In this document: positions 27,158 to 35,874 of the stretch, in pieces
Layout of the letters: each line of letters begins with the position of its first letter
Numbering within the stretch: position 1 is the first letter of the stretch
Source of the DNA: Salipaludibacillus keqinensis
GTDB lineage: Bacteria; Bacillota; Bacilli; Bacillales; Salisediminibacteriaceae
NCBI RefSeq assembly: GCF_003226325.1
Contig: NZ_PDOD01000002.1
Coordinates: 186,001-250,000, forward strand
Direction: 5' to 3'
DNA length: 64,000 bases
Translations under genes and position numbers: made by a program
Notes under the pieces: model-generated
Seen by the model: only the letters and a program-made list of their open reading frames with translations
Told to the model about the DNA's origin: nothing
Database searches by the model: none

Positions 27158-27928
27158 TTACAAATAAGCTTTTACAGGTGCAAAGGACTTTCGATGATCT
27201 TCAAGAATACCAAACTCTTTCATCGCCTCTAAATGCACTTTTGTGCCGTATCCCATATGTTTGTCAAAATGATACTCCGGATACTTACTATGTAATTTTT
27301 CCATATAACGATCACGAGTTACCTTGGCAATCACGGAGCTGGCAGCGATGGAGATCGATTTAGCATCCCCTTTTATTAAACTGAGTTGTGATACATCTAC
27401 AGGAAGCTCCATCGCATCAACTAATAAATGATCTGGTGAAATCCCATGCAAATCGTCTATAGCTCTCATCATGGCTTTCTTTGATGCTTGGTATATATTT
27501 AGGTGATCTATCTCTTTTGCCGTCGCTTCTCCAATTCCGACAGCTAACGCTCTATACATAATTTCGTCATAAAAAAGGTCCCGCTGGCCTTTTGAAAGTT
27601 TTTTCGAGTCCGTCAAACCTAGTAACTTGAAGTCTTCTGGAAGAACCACACACGCTGCAACGACCGGACCTGCAAGCGGTCCTCTTCCTACTTCATCGAT
27701 CCCTGCAATCTTTTGATACCCAAAACTGCGTGCTTCTTGTTCGTAGACTGACATGTCATTAAATTGTTTTTCCAACAGCTGTTGTTTTTGCTGACTTTTA
27801 TGCCATCGTTCAATGATTTGATGAACACCTTTTCTTTCGTCTTCAAGAATTTCTTGGAAAAGAGGATCTTCTTCCTTGGATATAGATGCCATTAGTTCAT
27901 TAATCTCTTTTATTGTTCTTTTTTTCAT
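27158..27928 (-). CDS. rnhB: Ribonuclease HII
   Basis: RnhB removes ribonucleotides and RNA primers embedded in DNA. The 256-residue protein has the N-terminal RNase HII extension of about 70 residues and then AGIDEVGRGPLAGPVVAACVVLP (the D-E acidic pair), LTDSKKLSKGQRDLFYDEI, DHLLVDAMELPV and IKGDAKSISIAASSVIAKVTRDRYM, containing the remaining catalytic aspartates. YPEYHFDKHMGYGTKVHLEAM is the C-terminal signature. It lies between rbgA and ylqG, as in Bacillus. Confidence 0.97.
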   Translation of the reverse strand: MKKRTIKEINELMASISKEEDPLFQEILEDERKGVHQIIERWHKSQQKQQLLEKQFNDMSVYEQEARSFGYQKIAGIDEVGRGPLAGPVVAACVVLPEDFKLLGLTDSKKLSKGQRDLFYDEIMYRALAVGIGEATAKEIDHLNIYQASKKAMMRAIDDLHGISPDHLLVDAMELPVDVSQLSLIKGDAKSISIAASSVIAKVTRDRYMEKLHSKYPEYHFDKHMGYGTKVHLEAMKEFGILEDHRKSFAPVKAYL

Positions 27929-28087
27929 TCATTTTCCCCTGCCTACATGTATTATCGGAATACTTGTCGTGTATTTCAATCTAATTTATTGTTCGTTTTT
28001 ATTTGTTCAGTGATCAATACTCCCTTATTCAGCTGGTTAGCATGCTTCCATACACTTTTACATGAAAGAGCTCTATTGGACCTGCTC

Positions 28088-28119
28088 AAAAAGAAAAGAC
28101 ACGCATGATTGCGTATCTT
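28088..28119 (-). terminator. Terminator after rbgA
   Basis: A 9-bp stem with one G-U pair (AAGATACGC/GCGTGTCTT, 28096-28119) and a 6-nt loop is followed by TTCTTTTT on the minus strand, just after the rbgA stop. Confidence 0.8.
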
Positions 28120-28135
28120 CTATCTTTAAAGTGTG

Positions 28136-28978
28136 TTAGGGCCGCTCTAAACTAATAGTCCCTAACTTCCCTTGCCGGAAATCTCTAAACACAATTTCTG
28201 CCACACGATCGTAATCGACAATGCCTCCAGGTACAAGACACCCCCGTCGTTTTCCAATCGCATCAAAAAGCTCTCCTACTTCTTCAGGCAGTTCAGTTAA
28301 ATTGTAACGATTCTTCAGCTTTTCAGGATAGTTTTTTTTCAGATAGTCCAATAAAAAGACAACCGTTTCTTGAAAGTCGAAAATCTCCTCTTTGATCGCA
28401 CCGGTTAATGCTAAACGAAAACCGACATCTTGATCTTCAAATTTAGGCCATAAAATTCCCGGAGTGTCCAACAATTCTATTTCTTTACCGACTTTGATCC
28501 ACTGCTGGCTCTTCGTTACGCCTGGTCGGTCACCGATTTTTGTTATTTTTTTATTAGCTATTCTATTAATAACAGTCGACTTCCCTACGTTAGGAATCCC
28601 TAAAATGAGTGCTCGCAAAGCCCTAGGGTTCATTCCTTTTGCAGCAAATTTATCTAAAAGAGGTTTACACAATTCTTTCACTTTAAGAGGAATCTCCTTC
28701 ATGCCTTTGCCTCTTTGTGCATCAATGACAAGACTAGCCCAGCCTTTATCTTCAAAATATGTCACCCATTTATCTGTCACTGCCTGATCAGCTAAATCAG
28801 ATTTATTTAATAGAACAAGTCTAGGTTTATGTGACGTAATCTCGTCTACCATAGGATTTCTTGATGATAACGGAATCCTTGCATCGACCACTTCTATTAC
28901 TACGTCAATGAGTTTAAGCTTCTCCAGTACTTGTCTTTTTGCTTTTGCCATATGACCTGGATACCACTGAATTGTCAT
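28136..28978 (-). CDS. rbgA: Ribosome biogenesis GTPase RbgA (YlqF)
   Basis: RbgA is required for the late assembly of the 50S subunit. The 280-residue GTPase is circularly permuted: the G4 motif LLNKSDLAD comes first (near residue 58), then G1 [12 protein letters not shown] (near 125), G2 [10 protein letters not shown] and G3 [10 protein letters not shown]. The N-terminus [11 protein letters not shown] holds the family histidine. The C-terminal helical RNA-binding region follows. It lies 12 bp downstream of lepB. Confidence 0.97.
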   Translation of the reverse strand: MTIQWYPGHMAKAKRQVLEKLKLIDVVIEVVDARIPLSSRNPMVDEITSHKPRLVLLNKSDLADQAVTDKWVTYFEDKGWASLVIDAQRGKGMKEIPLKVKELCKPLLDKFAAKGMNPRALRALILGIPNVGKSTVINRIANKKITKIGDRPGVTKSQQWIKVGKEIELLDTPGILWPKFEDQDVGFRLALTGAIKEEIFDFQETVVFLLDYLKKNYPEKLKNRYNLTELPEEVGELFDAIGKRRGCLVPGGIVDYDRVAEIVFRDFRQGKLGTISLERP

Positions 28979-28990
28979 ACGAATTTCCTC

Positions 28991-29536
28991 CTAATCTACA
29001 AGCCGTACATCTTGAACAGGCCAGAATACAAAGTTTGCTTTTCCAACCACTTCATCATAAGGAATAACCCCTATATGACGACTATCTTTACTATGTTGAC
29101 GATTATCTCCTAATACAAATACGTGTCCTTCAGGGATCGTATCGTAGCCTGTAACGTCAGATAGATGAAAATCACCAGTGAACGGTCGGTTTGCTGCTTC
29201 AGCTTTGAAATCATCTAAATATGGTTCCTCATACTCTTCATCATTGATATATAACACGTCGTCCTCATAGTGAACCGTATCCCCTGGAAGACCAATCACC
29301 CGCTTGATGTAGTCTTTATTTTGAGGAGCATGGAAGACAATAATATCGAAACGGTCTGGTTCGGAAATATTGTAGCCTATTTTATTCACTATCATACGGT
29401 CATTGTGACCTAGTGTCGGCATCATAGATTGTCCATCCACTACAATTGGTGCAAAGAAAAAGTAACGTATAACAACCGCCAAGATCAAAGCGACTGCCAC
29501 GGCTTTTACCCATTCCCAAGATTCTGATTTTGCCAT
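28991..29536 (-). CDS. lepB: Type I signal peptidase
   Basis: LepB cleaves signal peptides of exported preproteins on the outer face of the membrane. The 181-residue protein is the short single-membrane-span Gram-positive form: hydrophobic segment at about 10-32 (VKAVAVALILAVVIRYFFFA), catalytic Ser37 in VDGQSMMPTL, general base Lys78 in DYIKRVIGLPGD, and the conserved VFVLGDNRQHSKDSRHIG box. It lies between rplS and rbgA and precedes rbgA closely. It is separated from rplS by a repeat-containing gap of about 500 bp. Confidence 0.96.
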   Translation of the reverse strand: MAKSESWEWVKAVAVALILAVVIRYFFFAPIVVDGQSMMPTLGHNDRMIVNKIGYNISEPDRFDIIVFHAPQNKDYIKRVIGLPGDTVHYEDDVLYINDEEYEEPYLDDFKAEAANRPFTGDFHLSDVTGYDTIPEGHVFVLGDNRQHSKDSRHIGVIPYDEVVGKANFVFWPVQDVRLVD

Positions 29537-29608
29537 TCAACATCCATCCTTTAGCCAATATGTAAATAGTCCGTCTCTTAAGTCATCTTGCATGATGAAC
29601 CGATTCTC

Positions 29609-29614
29609 ATTTTA
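29609..29614 (-). promoter_or_regulatory. Possible extended -10 promoter of lepB
   Basis: TGGTAAAAT on the minus strand, about 73 bp before lepB, fits an extended -10 (TGn-TAnAAT). A TGGACA lies 19 bp further upstream. No better candidate was found. Confidence 0.35.
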
Positions 29615-29745
29615 CCACAATTTCTTCATTAAATGTCCAGACGTTGACGATATACATCCAATCATTTGTGAGACACCACCAAAAAGTGATTGTGTGAGTC
29701 TCTCCGGGCGCGTGGGTTTTTGCGAAAAAATTGTTGAATAATGTT

Positions 29746-29892
29746 ATATGAACGAATCCTTCTGCTATATGGCGTAACTTCGGATCTATATGAATTAACT
29801 GACGTTCTATACGAACTAACTTAGAATCTATACGAAGGAACTTCACTTCTATATGAACTAACTAATGTTCTATATGACGTAACTTTACTTTT
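29746..29892. repeat. 21-bp tandem repeat array (7 units)
   Basis: Seven consecutive units of exactly 21 bp run from 29746 to 29892, approximately ATATGAACTAACTTNNNTTCT, each starting with ATAYG or ATATG. A further partial unit follows. The units are diverged from each other but keep the length without any indel. Because 21 is a multiple of 3, any reading frame across it shows a false 7-residue repeat (minus strand: RIDSKLV, RIERQLI, HIDPKLR). No ribosome site supports translation. The rest of the 29537-30060 gap holds only the lepB promoter candidate and the rplS terminator. Confidence 0.85.
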
Positions 29893-29983
29893 ATAAGGGA
29901 ACATCCACTCTAAAAGATGCGAATAATCCTCCTAAGTGACATTTCCCTTAGTCAGCTTCACAGTTTTTTTACTAAATACAATA

Positions 29984-30019
29984 AAAAGGACGCTTCTCAT
30001 AACAGAGAAGCGTCCTTTT
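29984..30019 (-). terminator. Terminator of rplS
   Basis: A perfect 15-bp stem (AAAAGGACGCTTCTC and complement) with a 6-nt loop is followed by TTTATT on the minus strand, about 40 bp after the rplS stop. Confidence 0.92.
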
Positions 30020-30060
30020 AAAACGCTGATTGTCGCTATGCAACTAGCTTGCAGGGAAAA

Positions 30061-30411
30061 TTACTTCCAAGCGCGCTCTTTAATACGGGCTGCTTTACCG
30101 CGAAGTGCACGCAAGTAGTAAAGCTTCGCACGACGTACTCTACCGCGACGAGATACTTCGATCTTGTCAACACGTGGTGAGTGTACAGGGAATGTACGTT
30201 CAACACCAACGCCGTAAGATATCTTACGAACAGTGAATGTTTCGCTGATTCCAGTTCCGCGGCGCTTAATGACAACACCTTCGAACACCTGGATACGTTC
30301 ACGAGTACCCTCAACGACCTTAGCGTGTACGCGAAGAGTGTCTCCTGGACGAAAATCAGGAAGATCAGTTTTCAATTGCTCTTTAGTAATATCACGAATG
30401 ATTTGTTCCAT
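30061..30411 (-). CDS. rplS: 50S ribosomal protein L19
   Basis: L19 sits at the 30S-50S interface. The product has 116 residues from the ATG at 30411 ([18 protein letters not shown]), with AAGGAGG ten bases upstream. [55 protein letters not shown] and the basic tail [24 protein letters not shown] are typical. It is preceded by its own promoter and an L19-leader-like RNA, and followed by a strong terminator, so it can be expressed apart from trmD. Confidence 0.98.
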   Translation of the reverse strand: MEQIIRDITKEQLKTDLPDFRPGDTLRVHAKVVEGTRERIQVFEGVVIKRRGTGISETFTVRKISYGVGVERTFPVHSPRVDKIEVSRRGRVRRAKLYYLRALRGKAARIKERAWK

Positions 30412-30424
30412 TGTCTGTTCGCCT

Positions 30425-30492
30425 CCTTCCCTACAGATCTTCATGTCTCAAAATGGACAGCGGAACATCTTGATCTGGCCAAAGCCACAAAA
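30425..30492 (-). ncRNA. L19 leader-like cis-regulatory RNA
   Basis: The 5' region of rplS on the minus strand contains GGCCAGATCAAGATGTTCC, CGCTGTCC, ATTTTGAGACATGAAGATC and TGTAGGGAAGGAGG. CAGATC and GATCTG can pair to close a hairpin next to the ribosome site. This matches my memory of the Firmicute L19 leader, an autoregulatory ribosomal-protein leader. A covariance search was not possible. Confidence 0.7.
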
Positions 30493-30495
30493 GCT

Positions 30496-30524
30496 ATAAT
30501 ATCATATTACAGTAAATATCTCAA
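30496..30524 (-). promoter_or_regulatory. Sigma-A promoter of rplS
   Basis: TTGAGA (30519-30524) and TATTAT (30496-30501) are 17 bp apart on the minus strand. The -35 overlaps the stop codon of trmD. The predicted transcript starts just before the L19 leader. Confidence 0.75.
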
Positions 30525-31273
30525 CCATTTTTTTCTTCGGATTGAATCTGCCGAAGGATTTTCTCGTCTTCTGACGAAAGTTCTTTCTCGTCTAGCATAT
30601 CTGGACGTCGTTCGTAGGTTCGTTTTAGCGCTTGGTGATGCCTCCACTCATTGATTCGTTTATGATGACCTGATAACAAGATGTCAGGTACTTTAAGCCC
30701 TCGAAACTCTGCAGGCCTAGTATAATGAGGATATTCTAATAGACCTGTACTATGAGAATCGGTTATAGCTGATTGTTCGTTCCCTAAAGAACCTGGCAGG
30801 AGCCTAGTCACGCTATCTGCTATGGCCATGGCCCCAATTTCACCGCCGGTCAAAACGTAATCTCCAAGAGAGATCTCATCGGTGATCAAGTGTTCGCGAA
30901 TTCTCTCATCATACCCTTCATAGTGACCACAAATCAAAATTAGATGGTCCTCTTTAGCAAACTCTTCAGCTTTCTGCTGGGAGTAAGGTTCACCTTGCGG
31001 ACATAGGAGCACCACTCTAGGTTTTCTCTCTTCTTTCTCTTGAGAGGATTGGACGGCCTCAACTGCATCGAATATAGGCTGAGGAGTTAAGACCATCCCA
31101 CCGCCTCCACCGTATGGATAATCATCCACTCGCTTGTGACGGGCCTCGGAAAATTCTCTGAAATTAATCACATCATATTTCACTACTTGTTTCTCTTGCG
31201 CTTGCTTTAAAATAGAGTGCGAAAAGATCCCGTGGAACATCTCAGGAAACAAGGTTAAGATGGAGATCCTCAT
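30521..31273 (-). CDS. trmD: tRNA (guanine-N1)-methyltransferase TrmD
   Basis: TrmD methylates G37 of tRNAs reading CNN and so on, preventing frameshifts. The 250-residue SPOUT-class protein has [51 protein letters not shown] and the trefoil-knot loop [19 protein letters not shown]. The C-terminal domain has [25 protein letters not shown]. Its start shares TAATG with the rimM stop, indicating coupling. Confidence 0.97.
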   Translation of the reverse strand: MRISILTLFPEMFHGIFSHSILKQAQEKQVVKYDVINFREFSEARHKRVDDYPYGGGGGMVLTPQPIFDAVEAVQSSQEKEERKPRVVLLCPQGEPYSQQKAEEFAKEDHLILICGHYEGYDERIREHLITDEISLGDYVLTGGEIGAMAIADSVTRLLPGSLGNEQSAITDSHSTGLLEYPHYTRPAEFRGLKVPDILLSGHHKRINEWRHHQALKRTYERRPDMLDEKELSSEDEKILRQIQSEEKNG

Positions 31274-31794
31274 TAGTCGAACAACCCTTCCATAGGGGTA
31301 ATAATAATCTTCTCTTCCTTTACGTTGACATGTTTGACGACAGAATCAATATAAGGAATTAATAAATCTTTTCCTGTATCTGCTGACTGGACCACCCACA
31401 CATCGTTCGCTCCAGGAGATAGGATTTCCTTCACTTTTCCAAGATAATCACCATCTTCGGTATATACATGCAAACCGATAATGTCACGATAGTAAAACTC
31501 GTCCTCGGACAAATGATCATTCACTTTAGCCTTGTCTACCTTTAGCAAAGATCCTTTGAACTTTTCTACATCATTAACATTTCCAAAGTTTTCAAACGTG
31601 AGTAAGTCAAACTGTTTGTGCTGACGCCACGACTTCACTTTCACTGGCGTTTGGCGAGTCTTACTTTCAAAGATCATTAACTCGCTTCCTGTAGCATAAC
31701 GAGTTTCTGGAAAATCCGTTCGGGAGATGACACGGACTTCTCCGTTAATGCCGTGAGTGTTCACGATCTTACCTACGTTTAACCACTCAGTCAT
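31273..31794 (-). CDS. rimM: 16S rRNA processing protein RimM
   Basis: RimM helps mature the 30S subunit and binds S19. The 173-residue protein has the N-terminal beta-barrel ([20 protein letters not shown]) and a C-terminal PRC-barrel ([37 protein letters not shown] and [22 protein letters not shown]). It overlaps ylqD by 8 bp and trmD by 1 bp in the rpsP-khpA-ylqD-rimM-trmD unit. Confidence 0.96.
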   Translation of the reverse strand: MTEWLNVGKIVNTHGINGEVRVISRTDFPETRYATGSELMIFESKTRQTPVKVKSWRQHKQFDLLTFENFGNVNDVEKFKGSLLKVDKAKVNDHLSEDEFYYRDIIGLHVYTEDGDYLGKVKEILSPGANDVWVVQSADTGKDLLIPYIDSVVKHVNVKEEKIIITPMEGLFD

Positions 31795-32203
31795 CTTCCA
31801 TGCCTCCGCCTTGCCTTAATTCATGAACGAGTCCGTCTTTAATAACGATCTCAGTCCCTTTCATGATCTCTTCCCAATTATCTCCTTCAGCCACTTGTTC
31901 AACCATTTGAATCGTGCCTTCTCGAAGTTCTGCACCTAGATCTAACTCATCAAGTTGACCTAATTTAAGTTCTAATTGGCGCAGACGTTCTTTTCGCTTA
32001 GCTACTTCTTTGTTAAAGCTCTCTTTTAAGGACGTTTGATAACTGGTACTTTTGTTTTCTTTCATCTTTTTATGTAGAACAAATTCCAGTTGTTTCAGTT
32101 CCTTAGTGATCTGATACTGCCTTGAAAGAAATTGTTCTTTCAACTTCGTGCGACTCTTTTCAGTTAAGATTTGTTTCACGACAACTTTTTTAATAATTTC
32201 CAT
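31787..32203 (-). CDS. ylqD: YlqD-family protein
   Basis: A 138-residue protein of unknown function in the Bacillus rpsP-trmD operon. It starts with a short beta-like segment ([21 protein letters not shown]), then a charged coiled coil (about residues 20-95, with [18 protein letters not shown] and [17 protein letters not shown]). The C-terminus has [32 protein letters not shown]. No catalytic motif, signal or membrane segment is visible. It overlaps rimM by 8 bp. Identification rests on position and overall pattern. Confidence 0.88.
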   Translation of the reverse strand: MEIIKKVVVKQILTEKSRTKLKEQFLSRQYQITKELKQLEFVLHKKMKENKSTSYQTSLKESFNKEVAKRKERLRQLELKLGQLDELDLGAELREGTIQMVEQVAEGDNWEEIMKGTEIVIKDGLVHELRQGGGMEDD

Positions 32204-32262
32204 AGGAGCACCTCCAAAAATGTACTAGTTCTATTTTAACATACATTTATTTTCACATACGG

Positions 32263-32292
32263 AAAAAGGGAGAGGAACATCCTCACCCTTTT
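32263..32292 (-). terminator. Hairpin between khpA and ylqD
   Basis: A 13-bp stem with one mismatch (AAAAGGGTGAGGA / TCCTCTCCCTTTT on the minus strand) starts inside the khpA stop codon and ends in TTTTTCC. It probably lowers read-through into ylqD-rimM-trmD rather than stopping it. Confidence 0.65.
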
Positions 32293-32518
32293 AACCGATC
32301 TCTAACTGAATGCGTTTGTTCTGATTAGCGCCGGCGGCATTGACAACTGAGCGAATAGCTTTAGCAATTCGTCCTTGCTTACCGATCACTTTCCCCATGT
32401 CGTCCGCGTGTACTTCCAGCTTCAGTGTGAGTGAACGACCGTTTTCCACTTCAGTTACCAGAACGTCATCGGGATGATCTACAAGCGCCTTTGCAATCGA
32501 TTCAACTAGTTGTTTCAT
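32291..32518 (-). CDS. khpA: KH-domain RNA-binding protein KhpA
   Basis: KhpA is a small single-KH RNA-binding protein that works with KhpB (Jag) in cell-elongation control in several Firmicutes. The product has 75 residues from the ATG at 32518 (MKQLVESIAKALVDHP), with AAGGTGA upstream. The KH core is HADDMGKVIGKQGRIAKAIRSVVNAAG with the G-K-Q-G loop. It follows rpsP, the invariant arrangement in Bacilli. Confidence 0.95.
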   Translation of the reverse strand: MKQLVESIAKALVDHPDDVLVTEVENGRSLTLKLEVHADDMGKVIGKQGRIAKAIRSVVNAAGANQNKRIQLEIG

Positions 32519-32554
32519 GTCACTCACCTTCTTGGATTATTTCCACACGAAGGA

Positions 32555-32827
32555 CTATTTAGCGTTCTTCGCGTTGTGAAGTTGTTCCATTAAACCAACT
32601 CTTGAGAACAAGTTACGAACAGTGTCGGAAGGCTTTGCTCCATCTAACATCCATTTCAACGCTGCTTCTTCATCTACGTTAAATTCTACTGGATTTTTCA
32701 ATGGGTTATAAGTTCCTAGTTCTTGAATAAAACGACCATCACGTGGGGAACGGGAATCCGCTACAACCACACGATAGAACGGCGATTTATTTGCTCCCAT
32801 TCGCTTTAAACGAATTTTAACTGCCAT
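32555..32827 (-). CDS. rpsP: 30S ribosomal protein S16
   Basis: S16 is a primary 16S rRNA-binding protein of the 30S body. From the ATG at 32827 (GGAGGTGA site) it has 90 residues: [75 protein letters not shown]. Longer in-frame starts are not supported. It lies downstream of ffh. Confidence 0.98.
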   Translation of the reverse strand: MAVKIRLKRMGANKSPFYRVVVADSRSPRDGRFIQELGTYNPLKNPVEFNVDEEAALKWMLDGAKPSDTVRNLFSRVGLMEQLHNAKNAK

Positions 32828-32963
32828 GTGTTTCACCTCCATAAATCTTTCACACAATTAATTATATTATCATAAAAGGTACAAGGGATCAACCCTAGTA
32901 AAGTAAAAAAACTTTACACCTTCTATTTTTCCTTAAAACACTGTTGGAACAGGCTTTTCCCCT

Positions 32964-34322
32964 TTACATAAACGGGAAGTTCATTCCGCCTAATCCACCT
33001 TTTTTCTTTCCTTTACCCTTTTGCATACCAGACATTTGCTTCATCATCTTTTTCATTTCATCGAATTGCTTAATCAGTCGGTTTACTTCTTGGATAGAAG
33101 TCCCGCTCCCTTTAGCAATTCGTTTGCGCCTGCTTGCATTGAGTAAAGAAGGTGTTTCTCTTTCAGCTTTTGTCATAGATTTGACGATCGCTTCAATGTG
33201 ACCAATTTGTTTCTCGTCCACTTGAATATTTTTTAATCCTTTCATTTTGCCAGCTCCTGGCATCATGTCAAGGAGTTCATCTAACGGCCCCATGCTTCTA
33301 ACTTGGGCAAGCTGTTCAAGGAAGTCATCGAAAGTTAAATCATTTGTCCGCATCTTACGTTCTAATTCTTTCGCCCGCTCTTCATCTACATTTGTCTGAG
33401 CTTTTTCAATTAATGTTAGAACATCACCCATTCCGAGAATCCGTGAAGCCATTCTCTCAGGATGGAAAGGTTCTAATGCATCAATCTTCTCCCCGACACC
33501 TGCAAACTTGATAGGTGTATCGGTGACAGCTTTAACCGAAATGGCCGCCCCACCACGCGTATCACCATCTAGCTTCGTTAATATTGCGCCTGTTATACCC
33601 AGTTGTTCATTGAAACTTTCAGCCACATTTACCGCATCTTGACCGGTCATGGCATCAACGACTAACAAAATTTCATCAGGAGAAGTAGCTTCTTTAATTT
33701 GAACAAGTTCATCCATGAGCTCATTATCTACATGAAGGCGTCCAGCCGTATCAATCAGCACGTAATCGTGGTGATCTTCTTTCGCTTTCGCCATCGCTTG
33801 TTTAGCAATGTCGACAGGACTTACTTGATCGCCTAAAGAAAAGACCGGCATACTCAGTTGTTTACCTAATGTCTCTAACTGTTTGATTGCTGCTGGACGA
33901 TAAATATCCGCGGCAACCATGAGAGGATTTCTATTGTGCTTTTTTCTTAAATGGTTGGCAAGTTTACCGGTTGTTGTTGTCTTACCTGCACCTTGAAGAC
34001 CAACCATCATGATCACTGTAGGAGGTTTTTGAGAGACAGCAATTTTGCTTTGCTCTCCCCCCATCAACTTTGTTAACTCTTCATTTACGACTTTAATGAC
34101 TTGTTGACCAGGTGTTAAACTATCCAACACTTCCTCGCCAATAGCCCGTTCTTTAACATCTGCAATGAACTTTTTAACCACTTTAAAGTTGACGTCCGCT
34201 TCTAACAAGGCAAGTCGAACTTCACGCATCATTTCTTTTACGTCTTGTTCATTAACTTTCCCTTTTCCGCGAATCTTTTTAAGTGTCCCTTGCAGACGTT
34301 CTGCTAACCCTTCAAATGCCAT
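32964..34322 (-). CDS. ffh: Signal recognition particle protein Ffh
   Basis: Ffh is the SRP GTPase that targets membrane proteins co-translationally. The 452-residue protein has the N domain (FEGLAERLQGTLKKIRG), the G domain with GLQGAGKTTTTGKLANHL, DTAGRLHVDNELMDEL, TKLDGDTRGGAAISVKAVTDTPIKFAGVGEK, and the methionine-rich M domain (MPGAGKMKGL, RRKRIAKGSGTSIQEVNRLIKQFDEMKKMMKQM) that binds 4.5S RNA. It follows ylxM and precedes rpsP. Confidence 0.98.
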   Translation of the reverse strand: MAFEGLAERLQGTLKKIRGKGKVNEQDVKEMMREVRLALLEADVNFKVVKKFIADVKERAIGEEVLDSLTPGQQVIKVVNEELTKLMGGEQSKIAVSQKPPTVIMMVGLQGAGKTTTTGKLANHLRKKHNRNPLMVAADIYRPAAIKQLETLGKQLSMPVFSLGDQVSPVDIAKQAMAKAKEDHHDYVLIDTAGRLHVDNELMDELVQIKEATSPDEILLVVDAMTGQDAVNVAESFNEQLGITGAILTKLDGDTRGGAAISVKAVTDTPIKFAGVGEKIDALEPFHPERMASRILGMGDVLTLIEKAQTNVDEERAKELERKMRTNDLTFDDFLEQLAQVRSMGPLDELLDMMPGAGKMKGLKNIQVDEKQIGHIEAIVKSMTKAERETPSLLNASRRKRIAKGSGTSIQEVNRLIKQFDEMKKMMKQMSGMQKGKGKKKGGLGGMNFPFM

Positions 34323-34334
34323 TCCATATGCCCC

Positions 34335-34664
34335 CTATTCCAGTTTCTCGAGAGATTCAACGATCTGGATCAACCTATCGGGACTTTCTTTCTCTTGAAT
34401 CATCGATTTCATTTTTTCTAGTAATTTTAGGCGTTTTTCGTACCGGGAAAGAAGTTGTAATTTATCTTCATATTCCTCTAATAAGGCTTCTGTCCGTTTA
34501 ATATTATCATAAACTGCCTGACGACTAATTCCGAAATGATCGGAAATCTCACCGAGAGACCAATCATCTAAGTAGTACATGCTCATATAATGATTTTGCT
34601 TGTTTGTAAGCAATGCTTGATAAAAGTCATACAGATAATTCATGCGGATTGTCTTTTCAATCAA
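34335..34664 (-). CDS. ylxM: UPF0122 HTH protein YlxM
   Basis: YlxM is a small sigma-70-region-4-like HTH protein encoded with ffh and thought to modulate SRP. I place the start at the TTG at 34664, with AAGGCGGTG nearby, giving [12 protein letters not shown] and 109 residues, the length of the family. A longer frame would run into the promoter. The HTH is [31 protein letters not shown], preceded by [10 protein letters not shown]. The ffh start is 12 bp downstream. Confidence 0.9.
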   Translation of the reverse strand: MIEKTIRMNYLYDFYQALLTNKQNHYMSMYYLDDWSLGEISDHFGISRQAVYDNIKRTEALLEEYEDKLQLLSRYEKRLKLLEKMKSMIQEKESPDRLIQIVESLEKLE

Positions 34665-34707
34665 GAAGCACACCGCCTTGTTAAGGTATTTTCCTTTACG
34701 AAAACTA

Positions 34708-34736
34708 ATGATACAAGAGCATAGAGACCCTGTCAA
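34708..34736 (-). promoter_or_regulatory. Sigma-A promoter of ylxM-ffh-rpsP
   Basis: TTGACA (34731-34736) and TATCAT (34708-34713) are 17 bp apart on the minus strand, 44 bp before the ylxM start. This near-consensus promoter separates the ylxM-ffh-rpsP unit from ftsY. Confidence 0.8.
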
Positions 34737-34851
34737 GTTTTTTTCTTGTCAATTAAATCAATGTCATCAATCATCCCTTTTTAAGGGTTATTCCACTCTT
34801 TATAGCTCGATGTACTCCAATCGCTCACTTTCCGCGAATGAACGGCCACAC

Positions 34852-35850
34852 TTATTCTTCTGCCGCTTCTTCTACTTCCTCTAGAACATCTGCAAACAAT
34901 CCGTGAACGTATTGATCTGCTTCGAACTCTTGAAGATCATCCATCCCTTCTCCTAAACCGACAAGTTTGACGGGGATATCCAGCTCATGGCGTATCGCAA
35001 GGACGATGCCACCCTTTGCTGTACCATCTAACTTCGTTAAGACAATTCCTGACACATCCGTGGATTTGCCAAACGTTTTGGCTTGGCTCATCGCATTCTG
35101 TCCTGTAGTTGCGTCTAACACGAGCAAAACTTCATGGGGAGCATCAGGAACTTCTCTCGTTAGAACTCGCTTCACTTTTTCCAATTCGTTCATTAAGTTC
35201 ACTTTATTTTGTAAACGTCCTGCTGTATCACATAAGAGAACATCTGCTTTTTTAGACTTTGCTGAGCGAATGGCATCGTACATCACAGCCGCAGGATCAG
35301 ACCCTGCTTGTTGCTTAATCACATCCACGCCAACTCTTTCGCCCCAGACTTCCAATTGTTCAATAGCGCCTGCTCTGAACGTATCACCAGCTGCCATGAC
35401 CACTCGCTTTCCTTCTCCTTTAAACTTATGAGCAAGCTTTCCAATGGTCGTCGTTTTCCCTACGCCATTGACCCCAACGAAAAGAATGACAGTCAACTCA
35501 TTTTCTTGCATGTTCAATTTCGTTTCTTCATCGGTTTTTTGGAGAAGTTCTGCAAGTTTCTCAGAAATGACCGGTTGGATTTCTTTTGCGTCACTAATAT
35601 TTCTTGTCCTTGCTTCATCTTTCAAGTCATCAATTAGGTCCATCACAGTATTGACACCTACGTCAGCAGATATAAGAATTTCTTCTAGTTCTTCGAAGAA
35701 CTCTTCATCCACTTTACGGTAATCTTTTACCAAATCATTCATGGCACCTACAAAGGAGTCTCTCGTTTTCGAAAGACCATCTCTGAATTTTTCGGTGACC
35801 GTATCTGTTTGATCCGTGAATTTCTCTTTAAGTTTTTTAAAAAAGCTCAT
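34852..35850 (-). CDS. ftsY: SRP receptor FtsY
   Basis: FtsY is the membrane-associated SRP receptor GTPase. The 332-residue protein has a short N-terminal region without the long acidic A domain, then the N domain (FFEELEEILISADVGVNTVMDLIDDL) and G domain: VGVNGVGKTTTIGKLAHKF, AAGDTFRAGAIEQLEVWGERVGVDVI, CDTAGRLQNKVNLMNELEKV and TKLDGTAKGGIVLAIRHELDIPVKLVGLGEG. The C-terminus ends in an acidic EEVEEAAEE. It lies 24 bp after smc. Confidence 0.97.
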   Translation of the reverse strand: MSFFKKLKEKFTDQTDTVTEKFRDGLSKTRDSFVGAMNDLVKDYRKVDEEFFEELEEILISADVGVNTVMDLIDDLKDEARTRNISDAKEIQPVISEKLAELLQKTDEETKLNMQENELTVILFVGVNGVGKTTTIGKLAHKFKGEGKRVVMAAGDTFRAGAIEQLEVWGERVGVDVIKQQAGSDPAAVMYDAIRSAKSKKADVLLCDTAGRLQNKVNLMNELEKVKRVLTREVPDAPHEVLLVLDATTGQNAMSQAKTFGKSTDVSGIVLTKLDGTAKGGIVLAIRHELDIPVKLVGLGEGMDDLQEFEADQYVHGLFADVLEEVEEAAEE

Positions 35851-35874
35851 GTAAACTCCCCCAATTCATTCAAT

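Noticed and set aside
29607-29846. 79-residue minus-strand ORF with 7-residue repeats in the lepB-rplS gap
   Set aside because: Its periodicity comes from the 21-bp DNA repeat; there is no ribosome site and the N-terminal part is the repeat itself.
29746-29892. 21-bp units considered as a CRISPR array
   Set aside because: The units are directly tandem with no spacers, are diverged, and no cas gene is nearby.
35308-35722. Long plus-strand ORFs inside ftsY
   Set aside because: They lie antisense to a well-conserved gene and show no recognisable domain or start signal.
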